From NCBI GenBank assembly GCA_017994575.1, contig JAGOKN010000002.1, positions 18,266 through 82,265 of the forward strand: a stretch of DNA of 64,000 bases. The letters run 5' to 3'. Below, one piece after another: positions 1 to 13,261 of the stretch. A model generated the notes under the pieces. The model made no database searches, was not told the origin of the DNA, and saw only the letters and a list, made by a program, of their open reading frames with translations. The translations under genes and the position numbers were made by a program. The stretch is from Nitrosomonas sp. (lineage in GTDB: Bacteria; Pseudomonadota; Gammaproteobacteria; Burkholderiales; Nitrosomonadaceae). The first letter of the stretch is position 1. Each line of letters opens with the position of its first letter.

Positions 1-1284
1 CCGGGTACCATCTTCCACCTTGCTCACAGAATCCCTGATCAATTCCTTGATTTCTTTGGCAGCCGCAGCAGAACGTTGTGCCAGCGTGCGCACTTCAGTT
101 GCCACCACCGCAAATCCATGTCCCTGCTCACCAGCACGAGCAGCTTCTACCGCAGCATTCAACGCCAGAATATTGGTCTGGAATGCGATGCCATCAATAA
201 CGCTGATGATATCGACAATTTTTCTGGAGCTCTCATGGATGGAGCTCATGGTTTGCACTACCTGACCAACCACGGCGCCACCTTTGACGGCCACCTCAGA
301 GGCACCAACCGCCAGTTGATTGGCTTGACGGGCATTATCCGCATTCTGTTTCACGGTAGCAGCCAGTTCTTCCATGGAAGAAGCGGTTTGCTCCAAGCTG
401 GAGGTCTGTTCCTCAGTACGGTGACTTAAATCCGAATTTCCCGCTGCGATTTCACTCGACGCCGTTGCAATAGAATCCGTACCCATGCGCACTTTACTGA
501 CAAACTCAACCAGATTGTCATTCATTTGCTTCAGTGCCAACATTAAGCGACCGGTTTCGTTGGTTGAATGCACCTCAATACGACTGGTCAAATCGCCCGA
601 AGCAACGGCGTTAGCTACTGCAATGCCTTCACTTAACGGCCCTACAATTGCGCGTATCAGAAAATATCCCGCAATAACTGCCAGGAGTACACCCGAACTG
701 ACAATGATACTAGTAACCATAAAAATGAAATCGTATTCACTTTGTGCTTCCGCATACTTTTCTGCAGCCACAGTACCCTGCAGAGTGATCATGCGGTAAA
801 TAGTCTCATGCAGATCATAAAACAATGGTTCCGCAACGTCTTTGAGTTGCCTGGCGGCACCTTCAGCATCCCCGGCCATCGTCATCCGGAAAATTCGCGT
901 TATCGATGTCACATACGCAGCATGTAACTCCAGCTTCTTCTTGGCAAGCCGCTCTTCTTCAACCGTCAGCTCGGTCTGCATATACTTTGTCCAGATCCCT
1001 TCAGCCCGTTTGATTGTCTGCACGGTTTCTTCTGCCTTGATTTTTGCAAAAGCAGCATCCTTCGTATTTGCTATTGCAATGGCATTCTTACGCACCATTT
1101 CCCATATGTCATTGATAGTTGCCAAATCTACAGCTGGCATCGTACGATCCAGATATATCGTCTTTAAGCCGTCATTGGATTGATGAATGCTGTACAAACC
1201 CCAAGTGCTCATCCCAATCAACAATGTCGATAACAAACCTATCACACTGATTAACAGTGATTTTATTCTTATGTTTTTAAACAT
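1..1284 (-). CDS. Methyl-accepting chemotaxis protein, C-terminus cut by window edge
   Basis: The visible 428 residues start at ATG 1284 (MFKNIRIKS), preceded by a GGGAG ribosome site about six bases upstream. They show an N-terminal membrane segment, a periplasmic helical region of four-helix-bundle type, a second membrane segment near residues 180-205, a HAMP domain and most of the cytoplasmic signalling hairpin. The receptor should sit in the inner membrane and control CheA through CheW. The hairpin tip reads [11 protein letters not shown], with His389 where the two neighbouring receptors and the family have Arg. The ligand cannot be told. It is the most downstream of three tandem receptors on this strand; the 358-base gap and a terminator before it suggest its own promoter. 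Confidence 0.93.
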   Translation of the reverse strand, partial: MFKNIRIKSLLISVIGLLSTLLIGMSTWGLYSIHQSNDGLKTIYLDRTMPAVDLATINDIWEMVRKNAIAIANTKDAAFAKIKAEETVQTIKRAEGIWTKYMQTELTVEEERLAKKKLELHAAYVTSITRIFRMTMAGDAEGAARQLKDVAEPLFYDLHETIYRMITLQGTVAAEKYAEAQSEYDFIFMVTSIIVSSGVLLAVIAGYFLIRAIVGPLSEGIAVANAVASGDLTSRIEVHSTNETGRLMLALKQMNDNLVEFVSKVRMGTDSIATASSEIAAGNSDLSHRTEEQTSSLEQTASSMEELAATVKQNADNARQANQLAVGASEVAVKGGAVVGQVVQTMSSIHESSRKIVDIISVIDGIAFQTNILALNAAVEAARAGEQGHGFAVVATEVRTLAQRSAAAAKEIKELIRDSVSKVEDGTR

Positions 1285-1642
1285 TAGAAACTCCCGGCAA
1301 TATCTTGCTCCTAGAACAATCATTCGCACTCATTAGTAATCCAATCCATGGATTTACCGGTCACCGCTTGCCAGTTTTCAGAGACTGATCAGTATTTGCC
1401 CGATTCCGTCAGATAGCGGAAAAAATTTCTTTAAACCGAACCGTCTATCTTACTGAAATTCAGAATGAAGCAACCATCGAATAACCATGAAAAATAACGA
1501 TATATCTTTAAGATAGAAAGAACTGCATTATAGGGATACAAGAAATATGCTCAAAAAAAGAAAAACGCCCGAATCTGAACAGACCAGGCGTTTTCTTAAG
1601 CCGCTTTTGTCAAAGATGAACCAGGAATAAATCACTTTCAGT
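1285..1642. other. Intergenic gap between two receptor genes
   Basis: No gene is seen. It holds a rho-independent terminator for the upstream receptor (1552-1594) and presumably the promoter of the partial receptor. A small palindrome, TATCTT-T-AAGATA at 1503-1515, could be a protein site but has no further support. Confidence 0.5.
1552..1594 (-). terminator. Rho-independent terminator after receptor gene
   Basis: On the minus strand an AAAACGCC / GGCGTTTT stem (1587-1594 with 1562-1569) is followed by a T-rich tract with only single interruptions (1552-1565). It lies about 50 bases after the stop of the 702-residue receptor. Confidence 0.8.
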
Positions 1643-3751
1643 TTAGAACTCTTCCCAATCATCACCGCCGCCAGCTGCTGCCACCTTACGCGGTTGGGCG
1701 GATATCTCCGTAGAATTGGAATTTACACTTATGGCTGCTTTTTTAGTTGCAGATCCACGATTAGGCAGCTTGGCAACAGAAACACGATTGCCCCTTTTCA
1801 CAGGAGTCGGCGCAGCCGCATGACCGCCCGACAGTTTAAAGACAGTAACGGCTTGTGTTAATACCTGCGCTTGTTCCTGCATGGATTCCGCAGCGGCGGA
1901 AGCTTCTTCCACCAGCGCCGCGTTTTGTTGCGTGACCTCATCCATCTGCGTCACGGCTTGATTCACTTGTTCAATGCCGGAACTTTGTTCCTGCGAAGCG
2001 GCGGAAATCTCGTTCATGATATCCGTCACTCGTTTCACCGCGCTGACAATATCATCCATGGTGGCACCAGCCTCATCGACCAGCCGAGTGCCATCTTCCA
2101 CTTTACTCACAGAATCATTGATCAGTTCCTTGATTTCTTTGGCAGCTGCAGCAGAGCGTTGCGCCAGTGTACGCACTTCGGTCGCCACCACCGCGAATCC
2201 ACGCCCCTGCTCACCAGCACGAGCAGCTTCTACCGCAGCATTTAATGCCAGAATATTGGTTTGAAATGCAATGCCGTCAATCACGCTGATGATATCGACA
2301 ATTTTCTTCGAGCTTTCATTGATGGAGCTCATGGTTTGCACAACCTGGCCAACCACGTTGCCGCCTTTGACGGCCACTTCAGAGGCACCAACCGCCAATT
2401 GATTGGCTTGACGAGCATTATCCGCATTCTGTTTCACGGTAGAAGCCAGTTCTTCCATGGAAGAAGCGGTTTCTTCCAAACTGGAGGCCTGTTCCTCGGT
2501 GCGTTGACTTAAATCCGAATTACCCGCTGCAATTTCGCTCGATGCCGTTGCAATAGAATCCGTGCCCATACGCACCTTACCCACCAGCTCAACCAAATTC
2601 TCATTCATGGTTTTCAGCGCTTGCATCAAATGACCGGTTTCGTTGGTTGATTTCACTTCGATGCGACTGGTCAAATCACCTGACGCAACGGCTTCAGCAA
2701 CCGCAATGGCTTCCCGCATCGGTCCGGTGATGCTGCGCACAATGGTGATTGAAAATAAGGCCGCAACTGATAAAACGACACACATCATACCCAGCATCAA
2801 ATACAGCGCCTGCTTCAAATCGACAACCCGCGCGTTGAGAGCATTCACCAGATTTTCACCCGCAATGGCATTAAACGTATAAAGGACATCAATAGCACGC
2901 GTATATTCGGAGAAAAATTCATCGGCGGAAAATTTTAACTCTTGCGCATTGATCAACTGCTGATTGGTCATCAGCATTACCTTGTCAATTTGCGCCTTGA
3001 CTTCATTCGTTTTTAATTCCAATGCGGTTTTCATTTGTGCATCGACACTCGTGGCCTTACCAATATTGCGCATCAGATCGGAAAGCAGCAGGTTCACATT
3101 GCTATATATATATGCCGTCCTTGCACGTGCATCAGGCAACAGACTGCCCGCTGCCAGTGAATTGGTTCCCAACGCACGCATCTGTCCCATGTTTTCAGCC
3201 AATCGTGGCGCATTCACCATGGTGGCATTGATCAGATAATAAGTATTGGCCACTGAATCCAAGGAAAGACCCGACACATCCAGAATTTCGTCACCGATCG
3301 ACATGAGGTCTACAATGATTTGGGAATGTTGCGCGGTACTGTCTGCAGCTTTCAGCTGGCGCGCTGAGACCGCTTGCTGAATCTCGAGCAAACGCTGTTT
3401 CTGCGCTACCCAGATCGACGATATCTTGGATGACAATTGCGATTCTTTTATCTTGGCATCAACACCCTCCATTGCCTTTTTTAACTCGTTTTGCGTCTCC
3501 GGTAAACGGGCGGCCAAAGCATCATTCCCACTCAACATACCAGCCGATACGCCACGGTGTTGCTGAGTAAACTGAATTACTTTTTGTAAAGCAATAATCG
3601 GCCCGGCACCAGCGACCTTATGTTCTGTCGTATCCAATTGACTGAAGATTGAATTGGTGAACAACGTAGCGGGAATCACTGCGATGAATAGAAAAACCAC
3701 GCTCATGATGGTGAGCTTTTGCGGCAAATTCATACGATCTAATATCGACAT
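1643..3751 (-). CDS. Methyl-accepting chemotaxis protein with NIT-like sensor
   Basis: A 702-residue inner-membrane chemoreceptor. Membrane helix 1 is near residues 13-36 and helix 2 near 314-338; HAMP covers about 340-392 and the signalling domain about 400-640, with the canonical [11 protein letters not shown] tip. The periplasmic part is long (about 275 residues). Its [12 protein letters not shown] stretch near residue 64 resembles the start of the nitrate/nitrite-sensing NIT domain, which would suit a nitrogen-cycling organism, but this is a resemblance only. The last residues are DDWEEF, matching the aromatic-x-x-aromatic pentapeptide that tethers the CheR/CheB adaptation enzymes. The start ATG has GGAGTAAAG just before it. 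It is followed by a good terminator. Confidence 0.93.
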   Translation of the reverse strand: MSILDRMNLPQKLTIMSVVFLFIAVIPATLFTNSIFSQLDTTEHKVAGAGPIIALQKVIQFTQQHRGVSAGMLSGNDALAARLPETQNELKKAMEGVDAKIKESQLSSKISSIWVAQKQRLLEIQQAVSARQLKAADSTAQHSQIIVDLMSIGDEILDVSGLSLDSVANTYYLINATMVNAPRLAENMGQMRALGTNSLAAGSLLPDARARTAYIYSNVNLLLSDLMRNIGKATSVDAQMKTALELKTNEVKAQIDKVMLMTNQQLINAQELKFSADEFFSEYTRAIDVLYTFNAIAGENLVNALNARVVDLKQALYLMLGMMCVVLSVAALFSITIVRSITGPMREAIAVAEAVASGDLTSRIEVKSTNETGHLMQALKTMNENLVELVGKVRMGTDSIATASSEIAAGNSDLSQRTEEQASSLEETASSMEELASTVKQNADNARQANQLAVGASEVAVKGGNVVGQVVQTMSSINESSKKIVDIISVIDGIAFQTNILALNAAVEAARAGEQGRGFAVVATEVRTLAQRSAAAAKEIKELINDSVSKVEDGTRLVDEAGATMDDIVSAVKRVTDIMNEISAASQEQSSGIEQVNQAVTQMDEVTQQNAALVEEASAAAESMQEQAQVLTQAVTVFKLSGGHAAAPTPVKRGNRVSVAKLPNRGSATKKAAISVNSNSTEISAQPRKVAAAGGGDDWEEF

Positions 3752-3847
3752 TTCTTTACTCCATCAACTCTCATTATTGATCTACCAATAGTTAACACAG
3801 GTAATCGTGCCTTTTATGCTTGCATCAGCACATTAAAAAAACAAGTA

Positions 3848-5581
3848 TTAAAATTCTTCCCAGGAATCATCACCACCACCCGCTGCTACCTTGCGAGCTT
3901 GCATGGATGTTGCCATCGATGCGGAATCCGCACTGACGCCAACGACTGTTTTATTAGTCGCAGGTCCGCGATTGGGCAGCTTGGTAATTGTTGAAGAACG
4001 ATTGCTTCTTTTCACCAGTGACGGAGCCGTCATGTGGCCGCCAGACAATTTAAAGACCGTAACCGCATGAGTTAATGTTTGCGCCTGTTCCTGCATGGAT
4101 TCCGCTGCGGCTGTCGCTTCTTCCACCAGCGCTGCATTTTGCTGAGTCACTTCGTCCATCTGTGTCACGGCCTGATTCACTTGTTCAATGCCTGAACTTT
4201 GCTCCTGCGAAGCTGCAGAGATCTCACTCATGATATCCGTCACCCGTTTAACCGCGCTGACAATTTCATCCATAGTGGCGCCGGCTTCATCAACCAAGCG
4301 AGTGCCATCGGCTACTTTACTCACAGAAGCATTGATCAATTCCTTGATTTCCTTGGCCGCTGCAGCAGAGCGCTGTGCTAGCGTGCGCACTTCGGTCGCC
4401 ACCACCGCAAATCCCCGCCCCTGCTCGCCGGCGCGAGCAGCTTCCACGGCGGCATTCAACGCCAGAATATTGGTCTGGAAAGCGATGCCATCAATGACAC
4501 TGATAATATCCACGATCTTTTTGGAACTCTCATTGATGGAACTCATGGTTTGTACAACCTGACCAACGACAATACCGCCCTTCACTGCAATTTCAGAAGC
4601 ACCCGAAGCCAGTTGATTGGCCTGGCGGGCATTATCGGCATTTTGTTTGACTGTAGACGTCAATTCTTCCATGGAAGAAGCGGTTTCTTCCAGACTGGAT
4701 GCCTGTTTCTCGGTGCGCTGGCTTAAATCAGAATTACCCGCAGCAATTTCACTCGATGCAGTCGCAATTTGGTCGGTGCTCATCCGTACTTTACCGACCA
4801 AATCCACCAGATTGTCATTCATGGTTTTCAGTGCCTGCAATAAGCGACCGGTTTCATTGCTTGAATCCACTTCAATGCGACTGGTCAAGTCACCAGAGGC
4901 AACAGCGTCAGCGATATCAACCGCTTTTTTTAGCGGCACAACAATGGCACTCATTAGCAAAAATCCGAGAACAATTGCCAGTAGTATTCCCAACGCAATG
5001 ACAACCCCTGTAATCATAAAAGTTTGATCGTAGTGATCCTGAGCTTTTAAAAATTCTGTCTTACTTTCATCGCGCTGCAATTGAATCAGCTTCAGCATGG
5101 TTTCATGAACCGCATCAAATTTCGCACCGGCATCACCGATCATATTGACAACCGCGCCATCATAATCGCCCGCGGCCGCCAGACTCATTGTGCGATTGCG
5201 CGAATCGGTATAAATCTTCCAGCGCTGAGCAGAAGTTTCAGCCAAAGTCGCTTCCAAAGGTGTCAAGTTAGTTGCCATGTATTTTTTCCAGGCCGTAGCA
5301 ATCTCAGCGTCGCGCTGATCAGTCATCGCTTGCCGCTCTTTGACCAATTCAGCCTTTCTCCCGTATGCGGATATGGCTGCATTCAGACGCCCACGTTGCA
5401 TACCATCCAGAACCAAACTCAGATCCCCCAAGGGTACCGTACGATCTTCATAAACGCCTTTAAAGGAATGATTAGTTTGATTCAATCCATATACTGAGAA
5501 AGTGCCTATACCCATCAACAACAGTGATAAGAAACTGATCACGATTACTAATTGCGATTTTATTGTCATATTTTTAAACAC
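3848..5581 (-). CDS. Methyl-accepting chemotaxis protein, four-helix-bundle sensor
   Basis: A 577-residue receptor. Membrane helices lie near residues 9-32 and 188-212; the roughly 155-residue periplasmic region has the look of the 4HB_MCP ligand domain (Tar/Tsr type, here without obvious ligand residues). HAMP and the signalling hairpin follow. It ends in SWEEF, again a CheR/CheB tether. The chosen start is GTG at 5581, because GGAGG stands five bases before it and the neighbouring receptor begins with the same MFKN. From the HAMP onward it is almost the same as the other two receptors. It lies 40 bases after cheW and is probably cotranscribed with it. Confidence 0.94.
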   Translation of the reverse strand: MFKNMTIKSQLVIVISFLSLLLMGIGTFSVYGLNQTNHSFKGVYEDRTVPLGDLSLVLDGMQRGRLNAAISAYGRKAELVKERQAMTDQRDAEIATAWKKYMATNLTPLEATLAETSAQRWKIYTDSRNRTMSLAAAGDYDGAVVNMIGDAGAKFDAVHETMLKLIQLQRDESKTEFLKAQDHYDQTFMITGVVIALGILLAIVLGFLLMSAIVVPLKKAVDIADAVASGDLTSRIEVDSSNETGRLLQALKTMNDNLVDLVGKVRMSTDQIATASSEIAAGNSDLSQRTEKQASSLEETASSMEELTSTVKQNADNARQANQLASGASEIAVKGGIVVGQVVQTMSSINESSKKIVDIISVIDGIAFQTNILALNAAVEAARAGEQGRGFAVVATEVRTLAQRSAAAAKEIKELINASVSKVADGTRLVDEAGATMDEIVSAVKRVTDIMSEISAASQEQSSGIEQVNQAVTQMDEVTQQNAALVEEATAAAESMQEQAQTLTHAVTVFKLSGGHMTAPSLVKRSNRSSTITKLPNRGPATNKTVVGVSADSASMATSMQARKVAAGGGDDSWEEF

Positions 5582-5621
5582 TATAACCTCCGTTCATTTC
5601 TGACTAAGAATAGACATTCAA

Positions 5622-6116
5622 TTAATTAATACTTTTCTCAATCAGACCCATATCACTGCTACTCATCAACTTCTCGATATCAATCAATATCAGCATACGC
5701 TCATCAACTGTTCCCAATCCCATGATGTATTCGGTATCAATTACTGAACCAAATCCCGGTGTTGGGCGCATTTGATCCGCACCAAGACTAATGACATCAG
5801 AAACACCATCCACCACTATTCCCATGACACGTCCGTCCAGATTTAAAATAATTACCACGGTAAACTGATCATAATCCGCGTTGCCCAACCTGAATTTGAT
5901 CCTCATGTCGATAATCGGAACAATGATGCCACGCAGATTGACCACCCCTTTGATAAACTCAGGCGCATTGGCGATTCGTGTGATCGAATCGTAGCCACGA
6001 ATCTCTTGTACCTTGAGGATCTCGATTCCATATTCTTCCTTTCCCAAACGAAAAGTTAGGAATTCGTTGACCCCCTGACTGGTTGTAGAACTTGCTGACG
6101 CCGCTATCGTAGTCAT
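5622..6116 (-). CDS. cheW: Chemotaxis coupling protein CheW
   Basis: A CheW adaptor that links receptors to the CheA kinase in the cytoplasm. The single CheW beta-barrel domain fills the protein, with the family signatures [32 protein letters not shown] and a C-terminal half ending in [10 protein letters not shown]. Two in-frame starts exist: ATG 6134 (GAGGAA upstream) and ATG 6116 (AGGAG six bases upstream, giving MTTIAAS). The second has the better spacing and is used here. It leads a cheW-receptor-receptor(-receptor) run; no cheA, cheR or cheB is in the window. Confidence 0.95.
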   Translation of the reverse strand: MTTIAASASSTTSQGVNEFLTFRLGKEEYGIEILKVQEIRGYDSITRIANAPEFIKGVVNLRGIIVPIIDMRIKFRLGNADYDQFTVVIILNLDGRVMGIVVDGVSDVISLGADQMRPTPGFGSVIDTEYIMGLGTVDERMLILIDIEKLMSSSDMGLIEKSIN

Positions 6117-6453
6117 TGTTTGCTCCTGTAGCATAGTTGATATTCCTCTTATCTAAGATAAAGCCTTGAATAACCACTTACTGATGAGTAAGTATCTTTA
6201 TATACAGGAACGCTCTACGACATCAGAAATATCTTCTTTAAAGACTCTTCTAATTATAGTGATGCTTAGGATGAGGAAAGACGGGAATAAAGCGTGAAAA
6301 CCGGATCATATCTTGGATAGCATCCGACACCTTTTGGTTGGTTAATTTCTCATACGAAATGCAGACTGATCAATTTTCAATAAAAAATGAATCGTCAGTT
6401 TATGACATGAAAATCCATGCTATAAATTAGCTTTTATTGATAAGGTAAGAAAG
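6117..6453. promoter_or_regulatory. Divergent promoter region between cheW and a VOC gene
   Basis: A 337-base AT-rich stretch between divergent genes. It must hold both promoters, but no convincing sigma-70 or sigma-28 pair could be fixed by eye. No gene is seen. Confidence 0.4.
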
Positions 6454-6837
6454 ATGATCATTGAGGGTATGAATCATTTCACGGTTTTGAGCAGTGATCT
6501 GGACAGAAGCAAAGCGTTTTATATCGGAATACTGGGACTGACGGAAGGCTATCGCCCGCCATTCTCGTTTCCAGGTGCATGGTTATATGCTGGCAATCAG
6601 GCCATTCTGCATATCATGGCCGGAAAACCAGTGCCCTCTCAAGCTGCCGGAGTGATTGATCACATGGCCTTTACTGCCAGCAATCTGCAAGCTGTGGTGG
6701 ATAGCTTAAAGCAACATGGCATTAACTTTAAGTTGAACCGCTTAAAAGATCTGGAGAGCTGGCAATTATTCTGCCATGACCCTGACGGTGCAAAAGTGGA
6801 ATTGGATTTCCCGGCCAGCGAACCTGATCCCCGATAG
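6454..6837 (+). CDS. VOC (glyoxalase/bleomycin-resistance) family protein
   Basis: A 127-residue single-module VOC protein. The beta-alpha-beta-beta-beta pattern occurs twice, starting with MNHFTVLSSDLDRSKAFY and VIDHMAFTASNLQ. Candidate metal ligands are His8, His70 and Glu116 (AKVELDF). Such proteins are dimeric metal enzymes (lyases, dioxygenases, epimerases) or drug-binding proteins; the substrate cannot be inferred. It stands alone, divergent from cheW and convergent with the M48 protease gene. Confidence 0.85.
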   Translation: MIIEGMNHFTVLSSDLDRSKAFYIGILGLTEGYRPPFSFPGAWLYAGNQAILHIMAGKPVPSQAAGVIDHMAFTASNLQAVVDSLKQHGINFKLNRLKDLESWQLFCHDPDGAKVELDFPASEPDPR

Positions 6838-6844
6838 TGATGGT

Positions 6845-7636
6845 TTATTTCTTACAGTTTGGTTTTTTACCTGCCGCGCGTGCTTGCTGCATGATTTTCA
6901 TCATTTTGGGAAGATGTGCTCGTAAATCATCAATGCGTGTTGCATGCGATGGGTGAGTCGATAAAAATTCGACAGGTTGCGGTCCTTGACTGGCTTGTGC
7001 CATTTTCTGCCACAGGGTTACACTCTCAGAAGGATCAAATCCTGCTTTGGCCATCAATTCCAAACCAATCGTGTCGGCCTCACTTTCATGCAATCGACTG
7101 AACGGCATAATCAATCCATATTGCGCTCCAATACCGAGCATACTCAGGGCAGTTTGCCCTAATGGCGTCTGCGGTGCAGCTACTGCAGCAATCAATGAAA
7201 CACCCATTTGCGCCCCCAGTTTTTGTGACATCCTTTCATTGCTATGTCGAGCCAGCACATGCCCAATTTCATGACCTATCACAGACGCAAGTTGATCCTG
7301 ATTAGTCACTAAATCAACCAATCCTGTGTGTACGCCAATTTTATTTCCGGGTAAAGCAAAAGCATTCAGCGTCTTATCTTCAAACACAACCACTTCCCAA
7401 TTACCGCCCACTTCACGCGTAATGGCTGTGGCAATACAACGCACAAATTCATTTTCCTGCCCATTTTGATTGATCGCCTTTTCATGCTTCAAATCCGAAA
7501 AGGCTTGCAGACCCATTGCATTCAGCTCGCTATCCGGCATAAAAGCCAACTGACTTCTTCCTGTCGGAGTCGTCGCGCAGGCCGTGAGAAAAAAGATCAT
7601 TAATGGGATGGATATCCGTCTGAGTGTCATCATCAA
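6845..7636 (-). CDS. M48 family metalloprotease, lipoprotein
   Basis: A 263-residue envelope zinc protease. The signal peptide ends in a lipobox FLTAC with the lipidated Cys at residue 20. The zinc motif HEIGH is at residues 122-126, and the third ligand is in HESEADTIGLELM, the usual M48 arrangement. This is the family of E. coli LoiP/YcaL and BepA, which degrade misfolded outer-membrane proteins; it lacks the TPR tail of BepA. Membrane anchoring and periplasmic action are inferred from the lipobox. It is monocistronic and convergent with the VOC gene. Confidence 0.9.
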   Translation of the reverse strand: MMMTLRRISIPLMIFFLTACATTPTGRSQLAFMPDSELNAMGLQAFSDLKHEKAINQNGQENEFVRCIATAITREVGGNWEVVVFEDKTLNAFALPGNKIGVHTGLVDLVTNQDQLASVIGHEIGHVLARHSNERMSQKLGAQMGVSLIAAVAAPQTPLGQTALSMLGIGAQYGLIMPFSRLHESEADTIGLELMAKAGFDPSESVTLWQKMAQASQGPQPVEFLSTHPSHATRIDDLRAHLPKMMKIMQQARAAGKKPNCKK

Positions 7637-7810
7637 TTGTTTCCTTTCATTAGAGTGCCCAGCTTCAGCAATTATTCTTACTAAATTATTTTTAAATCAA
7701 AAACGTACGGTCATCATTGCATAAATAATGGCAACATGCTGATTACTTTGTTATGGCGTATTGAATGTATGATATAACGCTTTTTTCAACCAGATAAAGG
7801 GGAATCTAAC

Positions 7811-8017
7811 ATGGGCGATCGCGTTTATAAGATTATCGAAATTGTCGGTTCATCAACCAAAAGCAGTGATGACGCCATTCAACAAGCCATTGCCAAAGCC
7901 AGCGAAAGTCTGCGCAACCTGGATTGGTTTGAAGTGGTAGAGACCCGTGGACATATTGTTGATGCCAAAATTGCACACTACCAGGTAAAAATTAAGGTAG
8001 GCTTTCGCCTGGATTAA
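7811..8017 (+). CDS. Dodecin, flavin storage protein
   Basis: A 68-residue dodecin, which forms a dodecameric hollow sphere that binds pairs of riboflavin/FMN/FAD and buffers free flavin in the cytoplasm. The family pattern is clear: MGDRVYKIIEIVGSS, SDDAIQQAIAKAS, the flavin-stacking Trp39 in LDWFEV, and Gln58 in HYQVKIKVGF. Length fits the family exactly. A strong AAAGGGG ribosome site precedes the ATG. It is a lone gene with a structured inverted repeat after it. Confidence 0.95.
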   Translation: MGDRVYKIIEIVGSSTKSSDDAIQQAIAKASESLRNLDWFEVVETRGHIVDAKIAHYQVKIKVGFRLD

Positions 8018-8315
8018 TCATTTAGATCCAAGATTGTCCGTCTATTCGTTCATCGACAGGGTCGAACAATCTTGGAATGCCTAACCGCTCAATGAGCACC
8101 GATAACTGCTAATTTGTCAAACCACCGCACAATTCCACTCCAGCCAGTCTCCCGTTAAACTGAAATCACAGCCACCCCGTGTACAGATCGCAATGAACGC
8201 CACAACACTGCTATCATTTCCAGCGTACAATCACGCATCCCCGTGTGTCGTTTGATATAACACCTATTGCATACATTTCAAAACATCGTTCATTCATCTA
8301 TTTTCAGGAATTTAA
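8018..8315. other. Gap after dodecin with nested inverted repeat
   Basis: TCCAAGATTGT at 8027-8037 is mirrored by ACAATCTTGGA at 8066-8076, and a smaller TCGA/TCGA stem (8053-8056 with 8062-8065) sits inside. There is no T tract, so it may be an RNA structure or a factor site and not a classical terminator. The rest of the gap shows nothing. Confidence 0.45.
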
Positions 8316-11218
<2,903 letters not shown>

Positions 11219-11261
11219 TGGCTGATCTATTTACCAATTTCCAATCGACGGCGTGGTCCCT

Positions 11262-11759
11262 ATGAAGCTGAATCAACAGAAAATTCTTGCCGCACTATTG
11301 ATGCTGTTTTTACTGACAGCCTGTGGCTTTCAGTTGCGCGGGCAGATTTCTGCGCTGCCATTCAAATCTCTGTATATTGAGGCACCCGACGGGCACACCA
11401 TCGGTATGGATTTGGAACGCACGATAGGTTCCTCATCCACCACTAAGGTAGTCAGTCAACGCGCAGAAGCTGAAGCCGTTTTACAGATCATCAGTGCCGT
11501 TGGCGAAAGAAGAATCCTGTCTCTATCCGGAGGGGGACGGGTGCGGGAATTTGTTCTGGTTTATCGTGTGTTATACCGCCTGCTTGACCAGCAAGGTATT
11601 GAAATTGTTAAAAATACTGAAATTTCCCTGACGCGCAATTTGCCTTTTCTGGATGCTCAGATATTGGCCAAAGAGGCAGAAGAGCAGCTGCTGTATAAGG
11701 ATATGCAATCCGATGCCATTCAGCAGATCATCTGGCGACTGGCCGCCCTCAAAACATAA
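11262..11759 (+). CDS. lptE: LPS-assembly lipoprotein LptE
   Basis: A 165-residue outer-membrane lipoprotein that plugs the LptD barrel and helps place lipopolysaccharide on the cell surface. The signal peptide ends in LLTACGFQLRG, the hallmark of the LptE/RlpB family, with lipidated Cys in the LTAC lipobox. The ATG at 11262 gives a normal signal peptide; a GTG at 11253 would add three residues. It follows leuS by 43 bases and precedes holA by 53, the usual gene order in beta- and gammaproteobacteria. Confidence 0.94.
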   Translation: MKLNQQKILAALLMLFLLTACGFQLRGQISALPFKSLYIEAPDGHTIGMDLERTIGSSSTTKVVSQRAEAEAVLQIISAVGERRILSLSGGGRVREFVLVYRVLYRLLDQQGIEIVKNTEISLTRNLPFLDAQILAKEAEEQLLYKDMQSDAIQQIIWRLAALKT

Positions 11760-11812
11760 TTGACGCCCCCTGCCCGTGACTCGGCCACGCTTTCAAGAGG
11801 TCATTTGTCGAC

Positions 11813-12832
11813 ATGCGGATAAAACTCGAACAACTTGCGCAACACCTGCAGAAGCAATCCGCCCCGCTCTACACGCTGTTTGGCAATGAGCCGCTGCTAA
11901 TCCTGGAAGCAGCCGATTTAATCCGTACCCATGCGCGCCAGCAAGGCTATACCGAGCGCGAGCTATTCACCATTGATCATCACTTCGATTGGTCTGAGCT
12001 TCTCAATGCAGGTAGCAATCTATCCTTGTTTGGCAATCGTAGGATCACGGATATTCGTCTTCCATCCGGCAAGCCAGGCAAAGAAGGTGGAAAAGCCATT
12101 GAAGCCTATTGCAATGCACTCCCGCCGGATACCCTCACCCTTGTCACATTGCCACGCATAGACAAACAAGGCCAAGCCACCAAATGGTTCAAAGCGCTTG
12201 AAAATGCCAGTGTCCTGATTCCGGTCTATGCCATTGAACGAGAGCAATTGCCGGGCTGGATCGGTCAGCGTCTTGGCCAACAACAACTAAAAGCGGATGC
12301 CAGCACATTGCAATTTCTGGCCGACAATGTGGAAGGCAATCTGCTTGCCGCGCATCAGGAGATCCAGAAGCTGGGATTGCTTTACCCCAATGGCAATTTG
12401 ACCTTTGATCAAGTCAAAGATGTGGTTCTGAATGTTGCGCGCTATGATGTCTTTCAATTATCCGAAGCCATGATTTCAGCCAATGCCGCTCGCTACTCGA
12501 GAATTCTGGCGGGATTGCAGGGTGAAGGCACCGCCCCTCTGCTGATCCTGTCCACCTTGGCGGAACAAATCCGCCAGCTCATCTTGGTTCGCAAAGGACT
12601 AGAACAAGGCCAGCCTCCCGTGCAAGTAATGCAGGCCGCCAGAATCTGGGGAGATCGGCAAAAAACCGTCATGACGGCTGCCAAACACATCAGCTTTCAA
12701 TCTCTGATGCAAGGACTGGTTTGCGCCGCAAAAATAGATAGAATCATTAAAGGCGTTGCACAGGGTGATGTGTGGGATGAATTATTGCAACTCGGCATCC
12801 GGTTAGCGGATACACGAATGCGCAATCATTAG
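11813..12832 (+). CDS. holA: DNA polymerase III subunit delta
   Basis: A 339-residue clamp-loader subunit that opens the beta sliding clamp during DNA replication. The N-terminal region carries the family signature PLYTLFGNEPLLILEAADLI; the AAA+ fold lacks a working Walker A motif, as expected for delta, and a C-terminal helical collar domain follows (LSTLAEQIRQLILVR). The start ATG has AAGAGG about 13 bases upstream. In many betaproteobacteria proA is the next gene; here proA is almost 20 kb away. Confidence 0.96.
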   Translation: MRIKLEQLAQHLQKQSAPLYTLFGNEPLLILEAADLIRTHARQQGYTERELFTIDHHFDWSELLNAGSNLSLFGNRRITDIRLPSGKPGKEGGKAIEAYCNALPPDTLTLVTLPRIDKQGQATKWFKALENASVLIPVYAIEREQLPGWIGQRLGQQQLKADASTLQFLADNVEGNLLAAHQEIQKLGLLYPNGNLTFDQVKDVVLNVARYDVFQLSEAMISANAARYSRILAGLQGEGTAPLLILSTLAEQIRQLILVRKGLEQGQPPVQVMQAARIWGDRQKTVMTAAKHISFQSLMQGLVCAAKIDRIIKGVAQGDVWDELLQLGIRLADTRMRNH

Positions 12833-13261
12833 CCGTCAGCAACAGCGGAATCCCCGGCCAGTAGATTCAAGCGCTTCAGCAGATCACTCAATCGTCACGC
12901 TATCCTCGTTAGTAAAATTCTAGCCAATGCCCGTCGTGGCAATTTTTACCGCAGCACCTGCACCGCTGCCATCCGCATCATAGGGTGATACGCCAGTCGC
13001 TTTAGGTTATAAATAAAGAAAGTCATTGTCGTCACTCTGACATCCCCCATTCCCAGCTAACCACTATCAATAGTCTGCTGTATTTCCTTTTAAATCTTTG
13101 GCCAATCAATTGCCGCCGTCGCCTCAATCCGCCCAGCACTGTCCACATTCTCCACTAATACGATGAAAACAGACTGCTTTCTGTGTAAAAACGCACAGAG
13201 TATTTTTTCACCGTGACCAATAATGCGCTCACTAACCAGTTCATTCTAAACCCTTCATTCA
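12833..13261. other. Gene-free stretch at the start of the accessory block
   Basis: 429 bases with no open frame that looks real and no clear terminator. It may contain the promoter of the decaheme cytochrome operon. It marks the left junction of the accessory block. Confidence 0.45.

Noticed and set aside
6180-6260. Possible flagellar sigma-28 promoter upstream of cheW
   Set aside because: A TAAAG-like box is present, but the second box matches the GCCGATAA consensus at only about half its positions at the required spacing.
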